Positions 8,556 through 17,051 of a stretch of 56,228 nt of DNA are shown here, one piece after another. Made by a program: the position numbers and the translations under genes. The stretch spans positions 1,836-58,063 of the forward strand of contig NZ_LIPD01000017.1 in the NCBI RefSeq assembly GCF_001905545.1, read 5' to 3'. The stretch is from Streptomyces sp. CB02056. Its GTDB lineage: Bacteria; Actinomycetota; Actinomycetes; Streptomycetales; Streptomycetaceae. Positions within the stretch are counted from its first letter, which is position 1, and each line of letters begins with the position of its first letter. Under the pieces are notes generated by a model. It saw only the letters and a program-made list of their open reading frames with translations, was not told the origin of the DNA and made no database searches.

Positions 8556-9782
8556 ATGAGCAGCACGTTCTCGCTGGACCCGGGCGCGGACCAGCTCGCC
8601 GTACGCGACTGGCTGCACGGCTTCGCCGCCGACGTGATGCGCCCCGCCGCGGCCGAGTGGGACGAGCGCGAGGAGACCCCCTGGCCGGTCATCCAGGAGG
8701 CCGCCAAGCTCGGCATCTACTCGCTGGACTTCTACGCCCAGCAGTACTTCGACCCCTCCGGCGTCGGCATCCCGATCGCCATGGAGGAGCTGTTCTGGGG
8801 CGACGCGGGCATCGGGCTGTCCATCGTCGGCACCACCCTGGCCGCCGTCGCGGTGCTGGCCAACGGCACCGACGAGCAGATCGGCACCTGGACCCCGCAG
8901 ATGTTCGGCACCCCGGAGGACGTCAAGGTGGCCGCCTTCTGCTCCTCCGAGCCGGACGCCGGCTCCGACGTCTCGGCGCTGCGCACCCGGGCGGTGTACG
9001 ACGAGGCCAAGGACGAGTGGGTGCTCACCGGCACCAAGACCTGGGCCACCAACGGCGGGATCGCCGCCGTCCACGTGGTGGTCGCCACCGTCGACCCGGA
9101 GCTCGGCGCCAAGGGCCAGGCCTCCTTCGTCGTCCCGCCGGGCACCCCGGGGCTGAGCCAGGGCCAGAAGTTCAAGAAGCACGGCATCCGCGCCTCGCAC
9201 ACCGCCGAGGTGGTGCTGGACGGCGTCCGGGTGCCCGGCAGCTGCCTGCTCGGCGGCAAGGAGAAGCTGGACGAGCGCCTCGCCCGGGCCCGCGAGGGCG
9301 TCAAGCGCCCCGGCGGCAGGGGCAACGCGGCGATGGCCACCTTCGAGGCCTCCCGGCCGGCCGTCGGCGCGCAGGCGATCGGCATCGCCCGGGCCGCGTA
9401 CGAGGTGGCGCTGGACTACGCGAGGACCCGGGAGCAGTTCGGCCGGCCGATCATCGACAACCAGGGCGTGGCCTTCCAGCTCGCCGACATGAGGACCCGG
9501 ATCGACGCGGCCCGGCTGCTGGTGTGGCGGGCCTCCTGGATGGCGGTCAACAACCAGCCGTTCACGGCGGCCGAGGGCTCGATGTCCAAGCTGTACGCGG
9601 GCGAGACCGCCAAGTACGTGACCGCGCAGGCGATGCAGATCCTCGGCGGCAACGGCTTCACCCGGGAGTACCCGGTGGAGCGGATGCACCGGGACAGCGC
9701 GATCTACTCGATCTTCGAGGGGACCAGCGAGATCCAGCGGCTGGTGATCGCCCGGGCGATCTCGGGGGTGCCGATCCGCTGA
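8556..9782 (+). CDS. Acyl-CoA dehydrogenase
   Basis: A 408-aa FAD flavoenzyme of beta-oxidation type. It has AAFCSSEPDAGSDVS and TWATNGG (FAD/substrate region), YARTREQFGRPI, the QILGGNGFTREYPVERMHRD signature, and IFEGTSEIQ, whose Glu is at the place of the catalytic base of MCAD. It oxidises an acyl-CoA to the trans-2-enoyl-CoA and passes electrons to ETF. Chain length cannot be read from the sequence. The ATG at 8556 has GGAGG 8 nt upstream. The divergent TetR gene and the palindrome indicate repression relieved by an acyl ligand. Confidence 0.93.
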   Translation: MSSTFSLDPGADQLAVRDWLHGFAADVMRPAAAEWDEREETPWPVIQEAAKLGIYSLDFYAQQYFDPSGVGIPIAMEELFWGDAGIGLSIVGTTLAAVAVLANGTDEQIGTWTPQMFGTPEDVKVAAFCSSEPDAGSDVSALRTRAVYDEAKDEWVLTGTKTWATNGGIAAVHVVVATVDPELGAKGQASFVVPPGTPGLSQGQKFKKHGIRASHTAEVVLDGVRVPGSCLLGGKEKLDERLARAREGVKRPGGRGNAAMATFEASRPAVGAQAIGIARAAYEVALDYARTREQFGRPIIDNQGVAFQLADMRTRIDAARLLVWRASWMAVNNQPFTAAEGSMSKLYAGETAKYVTAQAMQILGGNGFTREYPVERMHRDSAIYSIFEGTSEIQRLVIARAISGVPIR

Positions 9783-9834
9783 CCGGTCGCCGTGGCCGCC
9801 CTGGCCGGTGGGCGGCCCGAGAGCGGGTGGCCCG

Positions 9835-10452
9835 TCAGCGGGCGGCCCAGAAGGTGAGGCCGGCGGCGAGCGCGCCCACCGCCGCGCCGACGGCCGTCTG
9901 CGCGGCGGTGTGGTCCCGCAGCGCCACCCGGGACCACCCGATCAGCGGGACCAGCGCGCCGAGCAGCAGCCAGAGCGGGCCGAGCGCGATGGCGAGGCAG
10001 ACCACCGCGCCGGTGGCCACGGCGGTGTGCACGGAGACCTTCCACCAGACGGTGATCACCAGGATCGGGACCAGCGAGGCGAACATCGCCAGCACCAGCG
10101 CGGTCAGGTCGGCCGGGGCGTCCAGTCCGATCATCACCGCGAAGCTGAGCAGCACCGAGCCCATGATGAGCGGGAAGAGGGTCAGCCGGCGCTGCCGTCG
10201 GCCGACGTGACGGTCCGCCACGGTGCCCTTGCGCATGCCGTGGCCGATGATCAGGGTCGGGACGACGGCGGCGAACAGGGCGGCGAACAGCGCCCAGCCG
10301 ATGCCCGACCAGCCGTAGCGGAGGCCGCCCAGCAGCGGGAGCAGCACGAGGATCACGTTCTTCGGCTCCAGGCCGTCGGTGATCCGGCGGGCCAGGGCCG
10401 TCCGGCGGGTGGGGGCGGGCGGGGCGGGCACGGCCTGGGCCTCGGTCGTCAT
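9835..10452 (-). CDS. PAP2-superfamily membrane protein
   Basis: A 205-aa protein with about five hydrophobic helices after a Pro/Ala-rich cytosolic start. KGTVADRHVGRR stands for the first phosphatase motif, WKVSVHTAVATG for the second (family PSGH) and GWSRVALRDHT for the third (SRxxxxxH). These keep the catalytic His pair but are looser than classical PAP2 enzymes. It may dephosphorylate a lipid phosphate or isoprenyl pyrophosphate at the membrane; the substrate is unknown. The ATG at 10452 is chosen because the upstream extension is low complexity. It converges with the acyl-CoA dehydrogenase gene. Confidence 0.75.
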   Translation of the reverse strand: MTTEAQAVPAPPAPTRRTALARRITDGLEPKNVILVLLPLLGGLRYGWSGIGWALFAALFAAVVPTLIIGHGMRKGTVADRHVGRRQRRLTLFPLIMGSVLLSFAVMIGLDAPADLTALVLAMFASLVPILVITVWWKVSVHTAVATGAVVCLAIALGPLWLLLGALVPLIGWSRVALRDHTAAQTAVGAAVGALAAGLTFWAAR

Positions 10453-10586
10453 CGGGGTGGGTGCTCCGGGGGCGGGAAGGGGTGGACGGGTTCCGGCCGG
10501 ATGATCGTACGGGTGCTGGTGCGGCCCCTTCCGCCGGGCCCGCACCGTTCCCGCGCGGGAGCGTTCCCGCTCGGACCCGTTCCCGT

Positions 10587-11396
10587 TCAGAACCGGGCGG
10601 GCCGGCCCTCCAGGAAGGCGGCCAGGCCCTCGCGGACGTCCGAGCCCTCCCGGGCGCGGAGCAGCCAGGGGGCCAGGACCTCGTCGGCCCGCTCGGGCGG
10701 GGCGTCCAGGACGGCCTTGGCCGCGCCGACGGTCTGGGCGGAGCGACGGGTCAGCAGCCGGGCGAAGTCCAGGGCGGCGGCGTCCAGTTCGGCGTCCGGC
10801 AGGACGCGTTCGGCCAGGCCGAGCGGCAGCGCGTCCCGGCCGGCCACCAACTCGCCGGAGAACAGCAGGTACTTGGCCCGGGCCGGGCCGATCAGCCGGG
10901 CCAGCCGTACGGTCGGCACCGCCGGGTAGACCACGCCGAGCTTGGCCGGGGTGATCCCGAGCCGGGCGTCCTCGGCGACGAACCGCAGGTCGCAGGCGAC
11001 GGCCAGTTGGCAGCCGCCGCCGACGCAGGCGCCGTGCACCACGGCGAGGGTCGGGTGCGGGAAGGCCGCCAGCGCCTCCTCGGCGGCGACGTTGGTCGCG
11101 TGGTAGGCCTCGGCGCGGTCCGGATCGCCGTACACCTCGGAGAGTTCGGCGATGTCCGCGCCCGCGCTGAAGGTGTTGCCGGCGCCGGTGAGCAGCAGGA
11201 CGCGCACGCCCGGGTGGCCGGCCAGCTGCTCCAGCACCTTGGGCAGCGCCTGCCAGACCGCCAGGGTCACCGCGTTGCGGCGGTGCGGGCGGGCGAACTC
11301 CAGGACGGCGACGCCGTCCTCGCCGACGTACGCGTTGAGGCCGTCGGCCTGCGCGGGCAGGGCGGAGCGGTCCCGCGTGAGCAGCGGCTGGTCCAT
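10587..11396 (-). CDS. Enoyl-CoA hydratase/isomerase family protein
   Basis: A 269-aa crotonase-fold protein. FSAGADIAEL forms the first half of the oxyanion hole and VVHGACVGGGCQLAVACDLRF the second. The Glu pair typical of hydratases is not clear by eye, so isomerase, hydratase or thioester hydrolase activity is possible. The ATG at 11396 follows GGAGGT. The TetR gene just upstream on the same strand (35 bp) may be co-transcribed with it. It probably works in acyl-CoA breakdown, as does the acyl-CoA dehydrogenase 1.6 kb away. Confidence 0.88.
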   Translation of the reverse strand: MDQPLLTRDRSALPAQADGLNAYVGEDGVAVLEFARPHRRNAVTLAVWQALPKVLEQLAGHPGVRVLLLTGAGNTFSAGADIAELSEVYGDPDRAEAYHATNVAAEEALAAFPHPTLAVVHGACVGGGCQLAVACDLRFVAEDARLGITPAKLGVVYPAVPTVRLARLIGPARAKYLLFSGELVAGRDALPLGLAERVLPDAELDAAALDFARLLTRRSAQTVGAAKAVLDAPPERADEVLAPWLLRAREGSDVREGLAAFLEGRPARF

Positions 11397-11431
11397 GCGC
11401 ACCTCCGGTCGGTCGTGGTGCGCCAACTCTC

Positions 11432-12121
11432 TCAGGCGGCGCGGGTGCAGTAGTCGCCGAGGCCGTGCTCGAGCAGGGCGAAGGCGCGGCGGGCCTCCTC
11501 CAGGACGGCGGGCAGGGCGTCGGCGGCGCGCTCGCCGGCCAGCATCCGCCGGTGGTTGGCGGCGATCAGCGCGACCCGGACGGCGAGCAGCTGGGCGGTG
11601 GCGACCCGGGCGGTCAGTTCGTCGTGGGCCGGGTCCTGGGCGAGCAGTTCGGCGGCGAGCGCGGCGTGCGCCAGCCGGTCGAAGCCGTGGGTGGCGCGGG
11701 CGGTCAGCGCGGGGGTGCGGTGGATCAGCCGGACCACGTCGAGCACGATCCGGTCGTCGTTCAGCCCGGCGGCCGGGTCGAAGCGCTCCAGTGCGGCGAG
11801 GAACTGCTCGCGCAGCGCCGTCACCGCCGAGGTGCCCGGGGCGCGGTCGCGCACCGCCTGGGCCGGCTCGTCGAGGTGCTGCTCCATCGGGCCCATGACC
11901 AGGTCTTCCTTGGTGGGGAAGTAGTTGAAGACGGTCATCTTGGACACCTCGGCGGCGGCGGCGATCTCCGCGACCGAGACCTGGTCGAAGCCGCGCTCGG
12001 TGAACAGCGCGACGGCCGTGCGGAAGATCCGCATGCCGGTCTGGAACTTCTTGCGCTCGCGCAGCGGGAGGGCGTCGAGGTCGACGTCGGGGCCGAAGTC
12101 CTGTGCGGGTCGCATCGCCAT
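11432..12121 (-). CDS. TetR-family regulator (MFS partner)
   Basis: A 229-aa protein with an HTH at about residues 25-75 (VSVAEIAAAAEVSKMTVFNYFPTKEDL) and an actinobacterial C-terminal ligand domain. It lies divergent from a 14-helix MFS exporter, with 152 bp between starts, so it is the likely repressor of that pump. The first ATG at 12121 is preceded by six G/C bases and TACAGT, with no ribosome site, so a leaderless transcript is possible. A second ATG two codons in could also serve. The spacer contains GACCA and TGGTC half-sites 11 bp apart, a weak operator candidate. Confidence 0.88.
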   Translation of the reverse strand: MAMRPAQDFGPDVDLDALPLRERKKFQTGMRIFRTAVALFTERGFDQVSVAEIAAAAEVSKMTVFNYFPTKEDLVMGPMEQHLDEPAQAVRDRAPGTSAVTALREQFLAALERFDPAAGLNDDRIVLDVVRLIHRTPALTARATHGFDRLAHAALAAELLAQDPAHDELTARVATAQLLAVRVALIAANHRRMLAGERAADALPAVLEEARRAFALLEHGLGDYCTRAA

Positions 12122-12273
12122 GGGGGGACTGTACCAGGATCAAATGTTGACCAGGCAGAAAGATTGGTCGGGATGAAGAATTGACCGAGTCCAAAAACGC
12201 TGCGATGGTGAGGGCGTGCCGCCGGCCGCCCCGGCCCCGGCGCGAATCCGACGGACCCTGGGGGGACCCGACC

Positions 12274-13809
12274 ATGGCCACCACCGCCGCCGTACCCGCT
12301 GCCGCACCCGCGCCGCCGGACACCGCGCTGATGACCCCGGCCCAGCGCAAGCTGGGCATGCTGCTCTGCCTGGTCACGATCGTGCTGGCGGTGCTCGACA
12401 TGAACATCGTGTCGGCCGCCACCGTGCCGATCGTCCGCGACCTCGATCCCGTCCACGGCGTGGACCGGCTGCCCTGGCTGGTCAGCGCGTTCGCCCTGGC
12501 CGCCACCGCGCTGCTGCCGCTGTACGGCAGGCTCTGCGACGTGTACGGCGCCAAGCGCGTGCTGCTCGGGGCCGTCGGCACCTTCCTGCTCGGCTCGGCG
12601 CTCTGCGGGGCGGCGCAGTCGATGGACCAGCTGATCGCCTTCCGGGCGGTGCAGGGCGTCGGCGGCGGCGGGCTGATGAGCGTCACCATGGTGGTCATCG
12701 CCCAGTTCAAGGACCCGGAGGAGCACGGCGGCGCCAAGGGCGGGGCGGTGGGCGGGATCGTCGCCGGCCTCGGCATGGCGGTCGGCCCGCTGGTCGGCGC
12801 GCTGTTCACCGACCACCTCGGCTGGCGCTGGGTCTTCTACGTCAACCTGCCGCTCGGCCTGCTGGTGCTGGTCGGCGTCGCCCTGGTGGTCAGGCTGCCC
12901 CGGGCGACCGGTCGCCGGAGCCTGGACTTCGTCGGCGCGGCCCTCGCGGCGGCCTTCGCGACCGGGCTGCTGCTCGTCACCGAGTGGGGCGGCAAGGACC
13001 ACGCCTGGACCTCCCCGGTGATCCTCGGGCTCGCCGCCGCCACCCTGGCCGCGCTCGGCCTCTTCCTGTGGCGTCAGGCCACCGCCGCCGAGCCGGTGCT
13101 GCCGCTGTCGCTGTTCCGGATCCGCGCGGTGCGGCTGGGCTTCGCGATCCAGGGGCTGGTCGGGATGGGCATGGTCGGCTCGATCATGTACGTGATGCTC
13201 TACCTGCAGATCGCCCGGGGCGTGGCCCCGACCTCGGCCAGCCTCTACCTGGTCCCGATGGCGGCCGGGATGACGGCGGCCGGCCTGCTGGTCGGCCGGC
13301 TGACCGGGCGCGGCCACCCGCCCCGGACCTTCCTGGCGGCCGGCGCGGCCTGCGCCACGCTCGCCCTCGCCCTGCTCGGCCTCAGCGGGCCGGACACCGC
13401 GCTGTGGGCGGTGCTGGCCGAACTCGCCCTGCTGGGCTGCGGGCTGGGGCAGCTGATCGGCCAGCTGGTCACGGTGGTGCAGGAGACCGCGCCCCGGCAC
13501 CAGCTGGGGGTGGCGACCACCGGGATCCGGTTCTTCCAGAGCCTCGGCAGCGCGCTCGGCGCGGCGCTCTTCGGCACCGTGCTGACCCGGGTCTTCGAGG
13601 CGGGCGAGCCGGGGCGGCCGCTCGGCGCGGTCCGGGCGCTGACCGGGGCGGCGCACGAGCACGCGGTGCGCAGCTTCACGGACGCGGTGGACGTGGTCTT
13701 CCTGTCGGCGGGCGGGGTGCTGGCGCTGGCACTGGTGTGCGTGCTGCGGCTGCGGCCGGCCGAGCTGGCGGGGCCGGCCGGGTCGGCGGGGGTGGCGCCG
13801 GCCGCCTGA
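12274..13809 (+). CDS. MFS drug exporter (EmrB/QacA, DHA2 type)
   Basis: A 511-aa proton-driven exporter with about 14 membrane segments. MFS motif A is GRLCDVYGAKRVLLG near residues 88-102, and the motif-C-like run GGIVAGLGMAVGPLVGALF sits in helix 5. Asp-Met-Asn in helix 1 (AVLDMNIVSAATVPIV) is the DHA2 signature. The ATG at 12274 is the first start with a G-rich site upstream; the frame is open to 12181 but that part is Arg/Pro-rich. Controlled in all likelihood by the divergent TetR. Substrate unknown. Confidence 0.9.
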   Translation: MATTAAVPAAAPAPPDTALMTPAQRKLGMLLCLVTIVLAVLDMNIVSAATVPIVRDLDPVHGVDRLPWLVSAFALAATALLPLYGRLCDVYGAKRVLLGAVGTFLLGSALCGAAQSMDQLIAFRAVQGVGGGGLMSVTMVVIAQFKDPEEHGGAKGGAVGGIVAGLGMAVGPLVGALFTDHLGWRWVFYVNLPLGLLVLVGVALVVRLPRATGRRSLDFVGAALAAAFATGLLLVTEWGGKDHAWTSPVILGLAAATLAALGLFLWRQATAAEPVLPLSLFRIRAVRLGFAIQGLVGMGMVGSIMYVMLYLQIARGVAPTSASLYLVPMAAGMTAAGLLVGRLTGRGHPPRTFLAAGAACATLALALLGLSGPDTALWAVLAELALLGCGLGQLIGQLVTVVQETAPRHQLGVATTGIRFFQSLGSALGAALFGTVLTRVFEAGEPGRPLGAVRALTGAAHEHAVRSFTDAVDVVFLSAGGVLALALVCVLRLRPAELAGPAGSAGVAPAA

Positions 13810-13872
13810 CGGGTCGACGGCCGGCGGGCTGGTGGGCCGCCGGGACGGTGTGGTGCGGTTCGGTTCGGTGCG

Positions 13873-13904
13873 GGGCCCGGTGGGCGGGGGAGTCCACCGG
13901 GCCC
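13873..13904. terminator. Inverted repeat between convergent MFS and GNAT genes
   Basis: Perfect 11-bp arms GGGCCCGGTGG and CCACCGGGCCC around a 10-nt loop, 64 bp after the MFS stop and 16 bp before the GNAT stop. Likely a two-way terminator. Confidence 0.65.
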
Positions 13905-13919
13905 GGCGCCGTTCCCGGT

Positions 13920-14468
13920 TCAGGCCCGGCTGGTCCACTCGTCGGCCAGCACGGCCCAGATCTCCTTGTCGTAGCGGACCCCGTTGTACGGGTACCACTC
14001 GCGCAGCACGCCGTCGCGGGTCATGCCGACCCGCTCGGCGACCGCCCGGCTGCGGGCGTTGACGGAGGAGCACCACCACTCGGCGCGGTGCATGCCGCGG
14101 GTGGTGAAGGCGTAGTCGAGCAGCTGCTTGACGGCGGCGGTGATCAGCCCGTGGCCCTCGCCGGCCGGCTCCGTCCAGGCGCCGATCTCGCAGACGCCGG
14201 ACCGGGCGTCGAAGCTCACGAACATCACGCCGCCGACCAGGGTGCCGTCCAGCCAGATCCCGTAGATCCGCTTCTGGTCGGCGGCCAGGCCGTCGGCGTA
14301 GCGCTGGAGGGTGGCGCGGGCGGACTCCAGGTCGACGGAGAAGGTGGCCCAGGGGATCCACGGGTCGGTGTGGGCGCGGGCGCGGTCGAGGTGGGTCAGG
14401 AACTCGGGCGCCTGCCAGGGCTCCAGCGGGCGCAGTTCGGCGTTCTCGGTGAGCGGTACGGCAAACAC
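13920..14468 (-). CDS. GNAT-family N-acetyltransferase (RimJ/RimL-like)
   Basis: A 182-aa acetyl-CoA-dependent acetyltransferase. LVGGVMFVSFDARSGVCEIGAWTEPAGEGHGLITAAVKQLLDYAF carries the acetyl-CoA binding turn, and NARSRAVAERVGMTRDGVLRE is the typical C-terminal half of RimJ/RimL-type enzymes. I chose the GTG at 14468 because GAAAGG lies 8 nt before it; an ATG at about 14512 would place the N-terminus inside the control region. It is divergent from a TetR gene with a palindromic site between, so it may be an inducible resistance or protein-modifying enzyme. Substrate unknown. Confidence 0.85.
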   Translation of the reverse strand: MFAVPLTENAELRPLEPWQAPEFLTHLDRARAHTDPWIPWATFSVDLESARATLQRYADGLAADQKRIYGIWLDGTLVGGVMFVSFDARSGVCEIGAWTEPAGEGHGLITAAVKQLLDYAFTTRGMHRAEWWCSSVNARSRAVAERVGMTRDGVLREWYPYNGVRYDKEIWAVLADEWTSRA

Positions 14469-14512
14469 GGGCGGCCTTTCACGGGTGGTGCTGAGGTTGG
14501 CTGGACTATTCA

Positions 14513-14528
14513 TAACAAACGTTTGGTA
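14513..14528. promoter_or_regulatory. Candidate TetR operator
   Basis: CAAACGTTTG (14516-14525) is a perfect 10-bp palindrome inside a 16-bp near-palindrome. It lies just upstream of the TAAGAT box of the TetR gene and of the GNAT gene start, so one bound dimer could control both directions. Confidence 0.65.
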
Positions 14529-14530
14529 CG

Positions 14531-14546
14531 TAAGATAGCCCCCATG
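14531..14546 (+). promoter_or_regulatory. Leaderless-type -10 box for TetR gene
   Basis: TAAGAT at 14531-14536, then 7 nt, then ATG, with no ribosome site. It abuts the palindrome, consistent with autorepression. Confidence 0.5.
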
Positions 14547-15152
14547 ACACCGGCCCGTGGAGACCATGACGCCCGACGCTCGGAAGTCTCCGAGGGGGTG
14601 TGGCGGGTGCTCTCCACCCGGGGTTTCGAGGGGCTGACCCTGCGCGCGGTGGCCGCCGAACTGGGTGCCTCCACCGGGCTGTTGACGCACTACTTCCCGA
14701 ACAAGCGGGCGCTGCTGAGCCACGCCCTGGAGGAGCTGGACCGGCGCTCGCTGGCCCGGCCCCGGCGCACCGCCCCCGCCGACGGCAGCGCGCCGCCGGC
14801 CGGCCTGGCCCGGGTGCGGGCGTCGCTGCTGGACGTGCTGCCGCTGGACGGCGAGGCCGCCGCCGACAACCGGATCTGGGTCGGCTCCTGGGACCACGCC
14901 CTGGCCGACCCGGAGCTGGCGGCCGCCCACGCGGGCCGCTACGCGCGCTCGCGCACCGCGCTCACGGCGCACGTCGCGGACGCCCAGCGGCTGGGGGAGC
15001 TCCCGGCGCGGGCCGACCCGGCCGCGCTCGCGGCGGGGGCGCAGGCCTTCGTGCTGGGCCTGGTGGTCCAGGCGCTTTTCGCCCCGGAGGAGTTCCCGGC
15101 GGAGCGGCAGACGGAGCTGCTGGACGCCTACCTGGCGGGGCTGGCGGGGTAG
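14544..15152 (+). CDS. TetR-family regulator (GNAT partner)
   Basis: A 202-aa protein with the HTH at residues 12-57 (LTLRAVAAELGASTGLLTHYFPNKRALL) and a BetI/TetR C-terminal-like domain. Divergent from the acetyltransferase gene. The ATG at 14544 appears leaderless. The intergenic palindrome is the likely operator for both genes. It ends 251 bp before the tRNA gene. Confidence 0.9.
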   Translation: MTPARGDHDARRSEVSEGVWRVLSTRGFEGLTLRAVAAELGASTGLLTHYFPNKRALLSHALEELDRRSLARPRRTAPADGSAPPAGLARVRASLLDVLPLDGEAAADNRIWVGSWDHALADPELAAAHAGRYARSRTALTAHVADAQRLGELPARADPAALAAGAQAFVLGLVVQALFAPEEFPAERQTELLDAYLAGLAG

Positions 15153-15403
15153 GCCGGGGTGCTTCCGGGCGCGCCGGCCCGGCCCGGGGCGGGCTCCGGC
15201 GTGTTCGGGGTGGGGGATTCACCGGGAATTCCGGTTGTTCCGGTTGGACCCGTTTTTCGCCCCGTTTTCGCGGCGGCCCCGACACGCATGGTCACGAGTT
15301 CTGTGCGATGAGTGCGCGGAACGGTTGGTGTACGGGATTACCGACTGGTCCGGAGCGGACACGGAAAGTGTCCGCCGGAGTGGTGGCCTGCGGAATTGCG
15401 GGG

Positions 15404-15479
15404 TGGTGCCCCCAGCAGGATTCGAACCTGCGACCTACCGCTTAGAAGGCGGGTGCTCTATCCGCTGAGCTATGGGGGC
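15404..15479 (-). tRNA. tRNA-Arg (anticodon UCU)
   Basis: A 76-nt cloverleaf on the minus strand with encoded CCA. The acceptor stem GCCCCCA/TGGGGGC is perfect. The D arm is GCTC/GAGC, the anticodon loop CTTCTAA gives TCT, the T stem is GCAGG/CCTGC with loop TTCGAAT, and the discriminator is A. One C-U mismatch closes the anticodon stem. The tRNA reads AGA (and possibly AGG), rare codons in this GC-rich genome. No neighbouring integrase is present, although tRNA-Arg genes are common attachment sites. Confidence 0.97.
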
Positions 15480-16133
15480 GGGACGGGCGGTGCCCTGGCG
15501 GGCGCGACCGTGGCCGGGATCGGGCTGGCGAGCGCCGGGGCGCGCGCTGTCCGGCCCCGTACCTGAGGGTGGGGGTGGGGGTGGTGGGCCCTCGCCCTGT
15601 CGGGGACAGGATAAGGGTGACCGGTTCCCAGGCCGGGTGTGACGACACCGCCGTTGGTGTGTCGGTTCGGTGGAGCGGTCCGATAATCGCAGGTGAAGGC
15701 CGTGAGTGCAGCGGTCTGGGAGTGTTCCGCGCCGGACGTTGTGCAGTCGTTACGGGGCTGCCTCCTCACCCGTTATGGATTCGGCACGGAGAATGCGGCG
15801 CCGACGGTGCGGGTGGGGGCCTTAATCGCGGTTGCGCCGGTCGTATGACGTGCGCGGACGGCCGTCGGGGCGCCTTCCGGAGCGCGTTCCCGGGCGGGTT
15901 CCGGGGTGCGCCGGCCGGGCGGCGAGCAGCGAGTTTGTTGTCATGGCCGCGAAGAAGCGGGGTCGAAGCGGCGGCGGAAGGCTGAAATTCACCCCTGCGG
16001 GTGACAACAGTTCCACAGGCCCGAGTTATCCACAGGATTTCGGAAGTCGGTGGCCCGGATTTCCCCTGAAGTGCACGCTCAAGGCGCACCGGTCGATTCC
16101 GTACGGTGCATCGGCGAGAACGGAGGGTGTGCC
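15480..16133. other. Long intergenic region between tRNA-Arg and ssb
   Basis: No convincing gene was seen in either strand; the open frames have non-coding composition. The left part should hold the promoter of the tRNA (transcribed leftward). AT-richer patches lie at 15815-15830 and 15930-16050. A consensus DnaA box lies at 16026. A small RNA cannot be excluded. Confidence 0.5.
16026..16034 (+). promoter_or_regulatory. DnaA-box-like sequence upstream of ssb
   Basis: TTATCCACA exactly matches the E. coli DnaA box; Streptomyces usually prefers TTGTCCACA. A partial copy, TTCCACAGG, lies about 17 bp to the left. Both precede the ssb gene by about 100 bp. Confidence 0.35.
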
Positions 16134-16742
16134 GTGAGCGAGACGCATGTGACGGTGATCGGCAATGTGGCGACGGAGGTGAGCTACGGCGAAACCAGCG
16201 GCGGGGTGCCGATGGCGAACTTCCGGCTCGGCTGCACCGAGCGGCGGTACGACCGGCAGCGCGAGTGCTGGGTGGACGGCGAGACGCAGTGGGTGGCGGT
16301 GACGGCCTGGCGGGCGCTGGCGGTCAATCTGATCGGCTCGCTGTCCAAGGGCGATCCGGTGCTGGTGAGCGGCCGGCTGCGGGTGCGCGAGTGGACGGAG
16401 GGGGAGGTGAAGCGGAGCCGGGCCGAGATCGACGCCCGATCGGTCGGACACGACCTCACCCGTGGTACCACGGCGTTCCGGTGGGCGGCGGGGGTGCGCG
16501 GGCAGCCGCCGGGCGGCGCCGGTCCGGCCGGGGCGGAGGGCGGGGGCGAGGCCGTGCCGGGGTGGATCGTCAGCGCGGTGGAGGCGCGCAGGGGCTCCGG
16601 GGCGCCCCCGGCGCCGGCCCCGGCGGCGGTCGCGGCGCCCGTCGTCCGGGCGCTGCCGCCGGGCGGCTGGCCGGCCGCGGGGGAGTCGGGCGAGGTGTCC
16701 GGGGCGGAGCGGGGAGGTGGCGCCGAGGATGCCCTGACCTGA
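16134..16742 (+). CDS. ssb: Single-stranded DNA-binding protein (SSB-like)
   Basis: A 202-aa protein with an N-terminal OB fold (residues 1-110): THVTVIGNVATEVSY, PMANFRLGCTERRYDR and WVAVTAWRALAVNLIGSLSKGDPVLVSGRL are the expected strands. The C-terminal half is Gly/Ala/Pro-rich and low complexity, and it lacks the acidic DDDIPF-type tip of the main SSB, ending in EDALT. This points to a secondary or recombination/development-type SSB rather than the replicative one. The GTG at 16134 has CGGAGGG upstream. It stands alone, not with rpsF-rpsR as the main ssb does. Confidence 0.88.
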   Translation: MSETHVTVIGNVATEVSYGETSGGVPMANFRLGCTERRYDRQRECWVDGETQWVAVTAWRALAVNLIGSLSKGDPVLVSGRLRVREWTEGEVKRSRAEIDARSVGHDLTRGTTAFRWAAGVRGQPPGGAGPAGAEGGGEAVPGWIVSAVEARRGSGAPPAPAPAAVAAPVVRALPPGGWPAAGESGEVSGAERGGGAEDALT

Positions 16743-17051
16743 TCGGTCGGTGACCTTCCCTGTCGACAAATATGTTGATCGAGAACGTCGTTGTGCCCGC
16801 ACGCGCAATCCGACCGGATAACAGAAAGCGGCCCGGGACTTTCTGGTCGACCGTCAGCTTGTGTGGGACTTGAGGGGATTGATAACGATCCAGATACGGA
16901 ATCGTCCTGATTTCGCATGGGGGTTTCCGGGCCTCTGGGGCTCAATAGGATTCGTCTGGTTCATACCCGTAGCAGTGCCACAGGGGGCACGCGCGGAACG
17001 GCAAGTCGGCGGGCCGCCCACTCGGTGCGGCCCGGCCCGGAGGGATCCCAG
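16743..17051. other. Control region of the thioester surface protein
   Basis: 309 bp with no gene. It is unusually AT-rich for this genome in two patches, around 16765-16785 (ACAAATATGTTGATC) and 16870-16915 (GATTGATAACGATCC). A GGAGG site lies just before the ATG at 17052. These patches are the best place to look for a developmentally controlled promoter; no named sigma consensus could be assigned. Confidence 0.45.

Noticed and set aside
10587..12809. A 740-codon minus-strand frame ending in the enoyl-CoA hydratase
   Set aside because: The true protein starts at 11396 with a ribosome site; upstream codons overlap the TetR gene and the divergent MFS gene.
12216..15152. A 978-codon plus-strand frame across the MFS and TetR genes
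   Set aside because: Only the last 202 codons (TetR) are coding; the first part overlaps the MFS gene out of frame, with Arg/Pro-rich composition.
15404..15479. Integrated element at tRNA-Arg
   Set aside because: No integrase, excisionase or repeated tRNA 3' end was seen on either side.
15480..16133. Replication origin
   Set aside because: One exact and one partial DnaA box are far too few; the chromosomal origin has many, beside dnaA/dnaN, which are absent.
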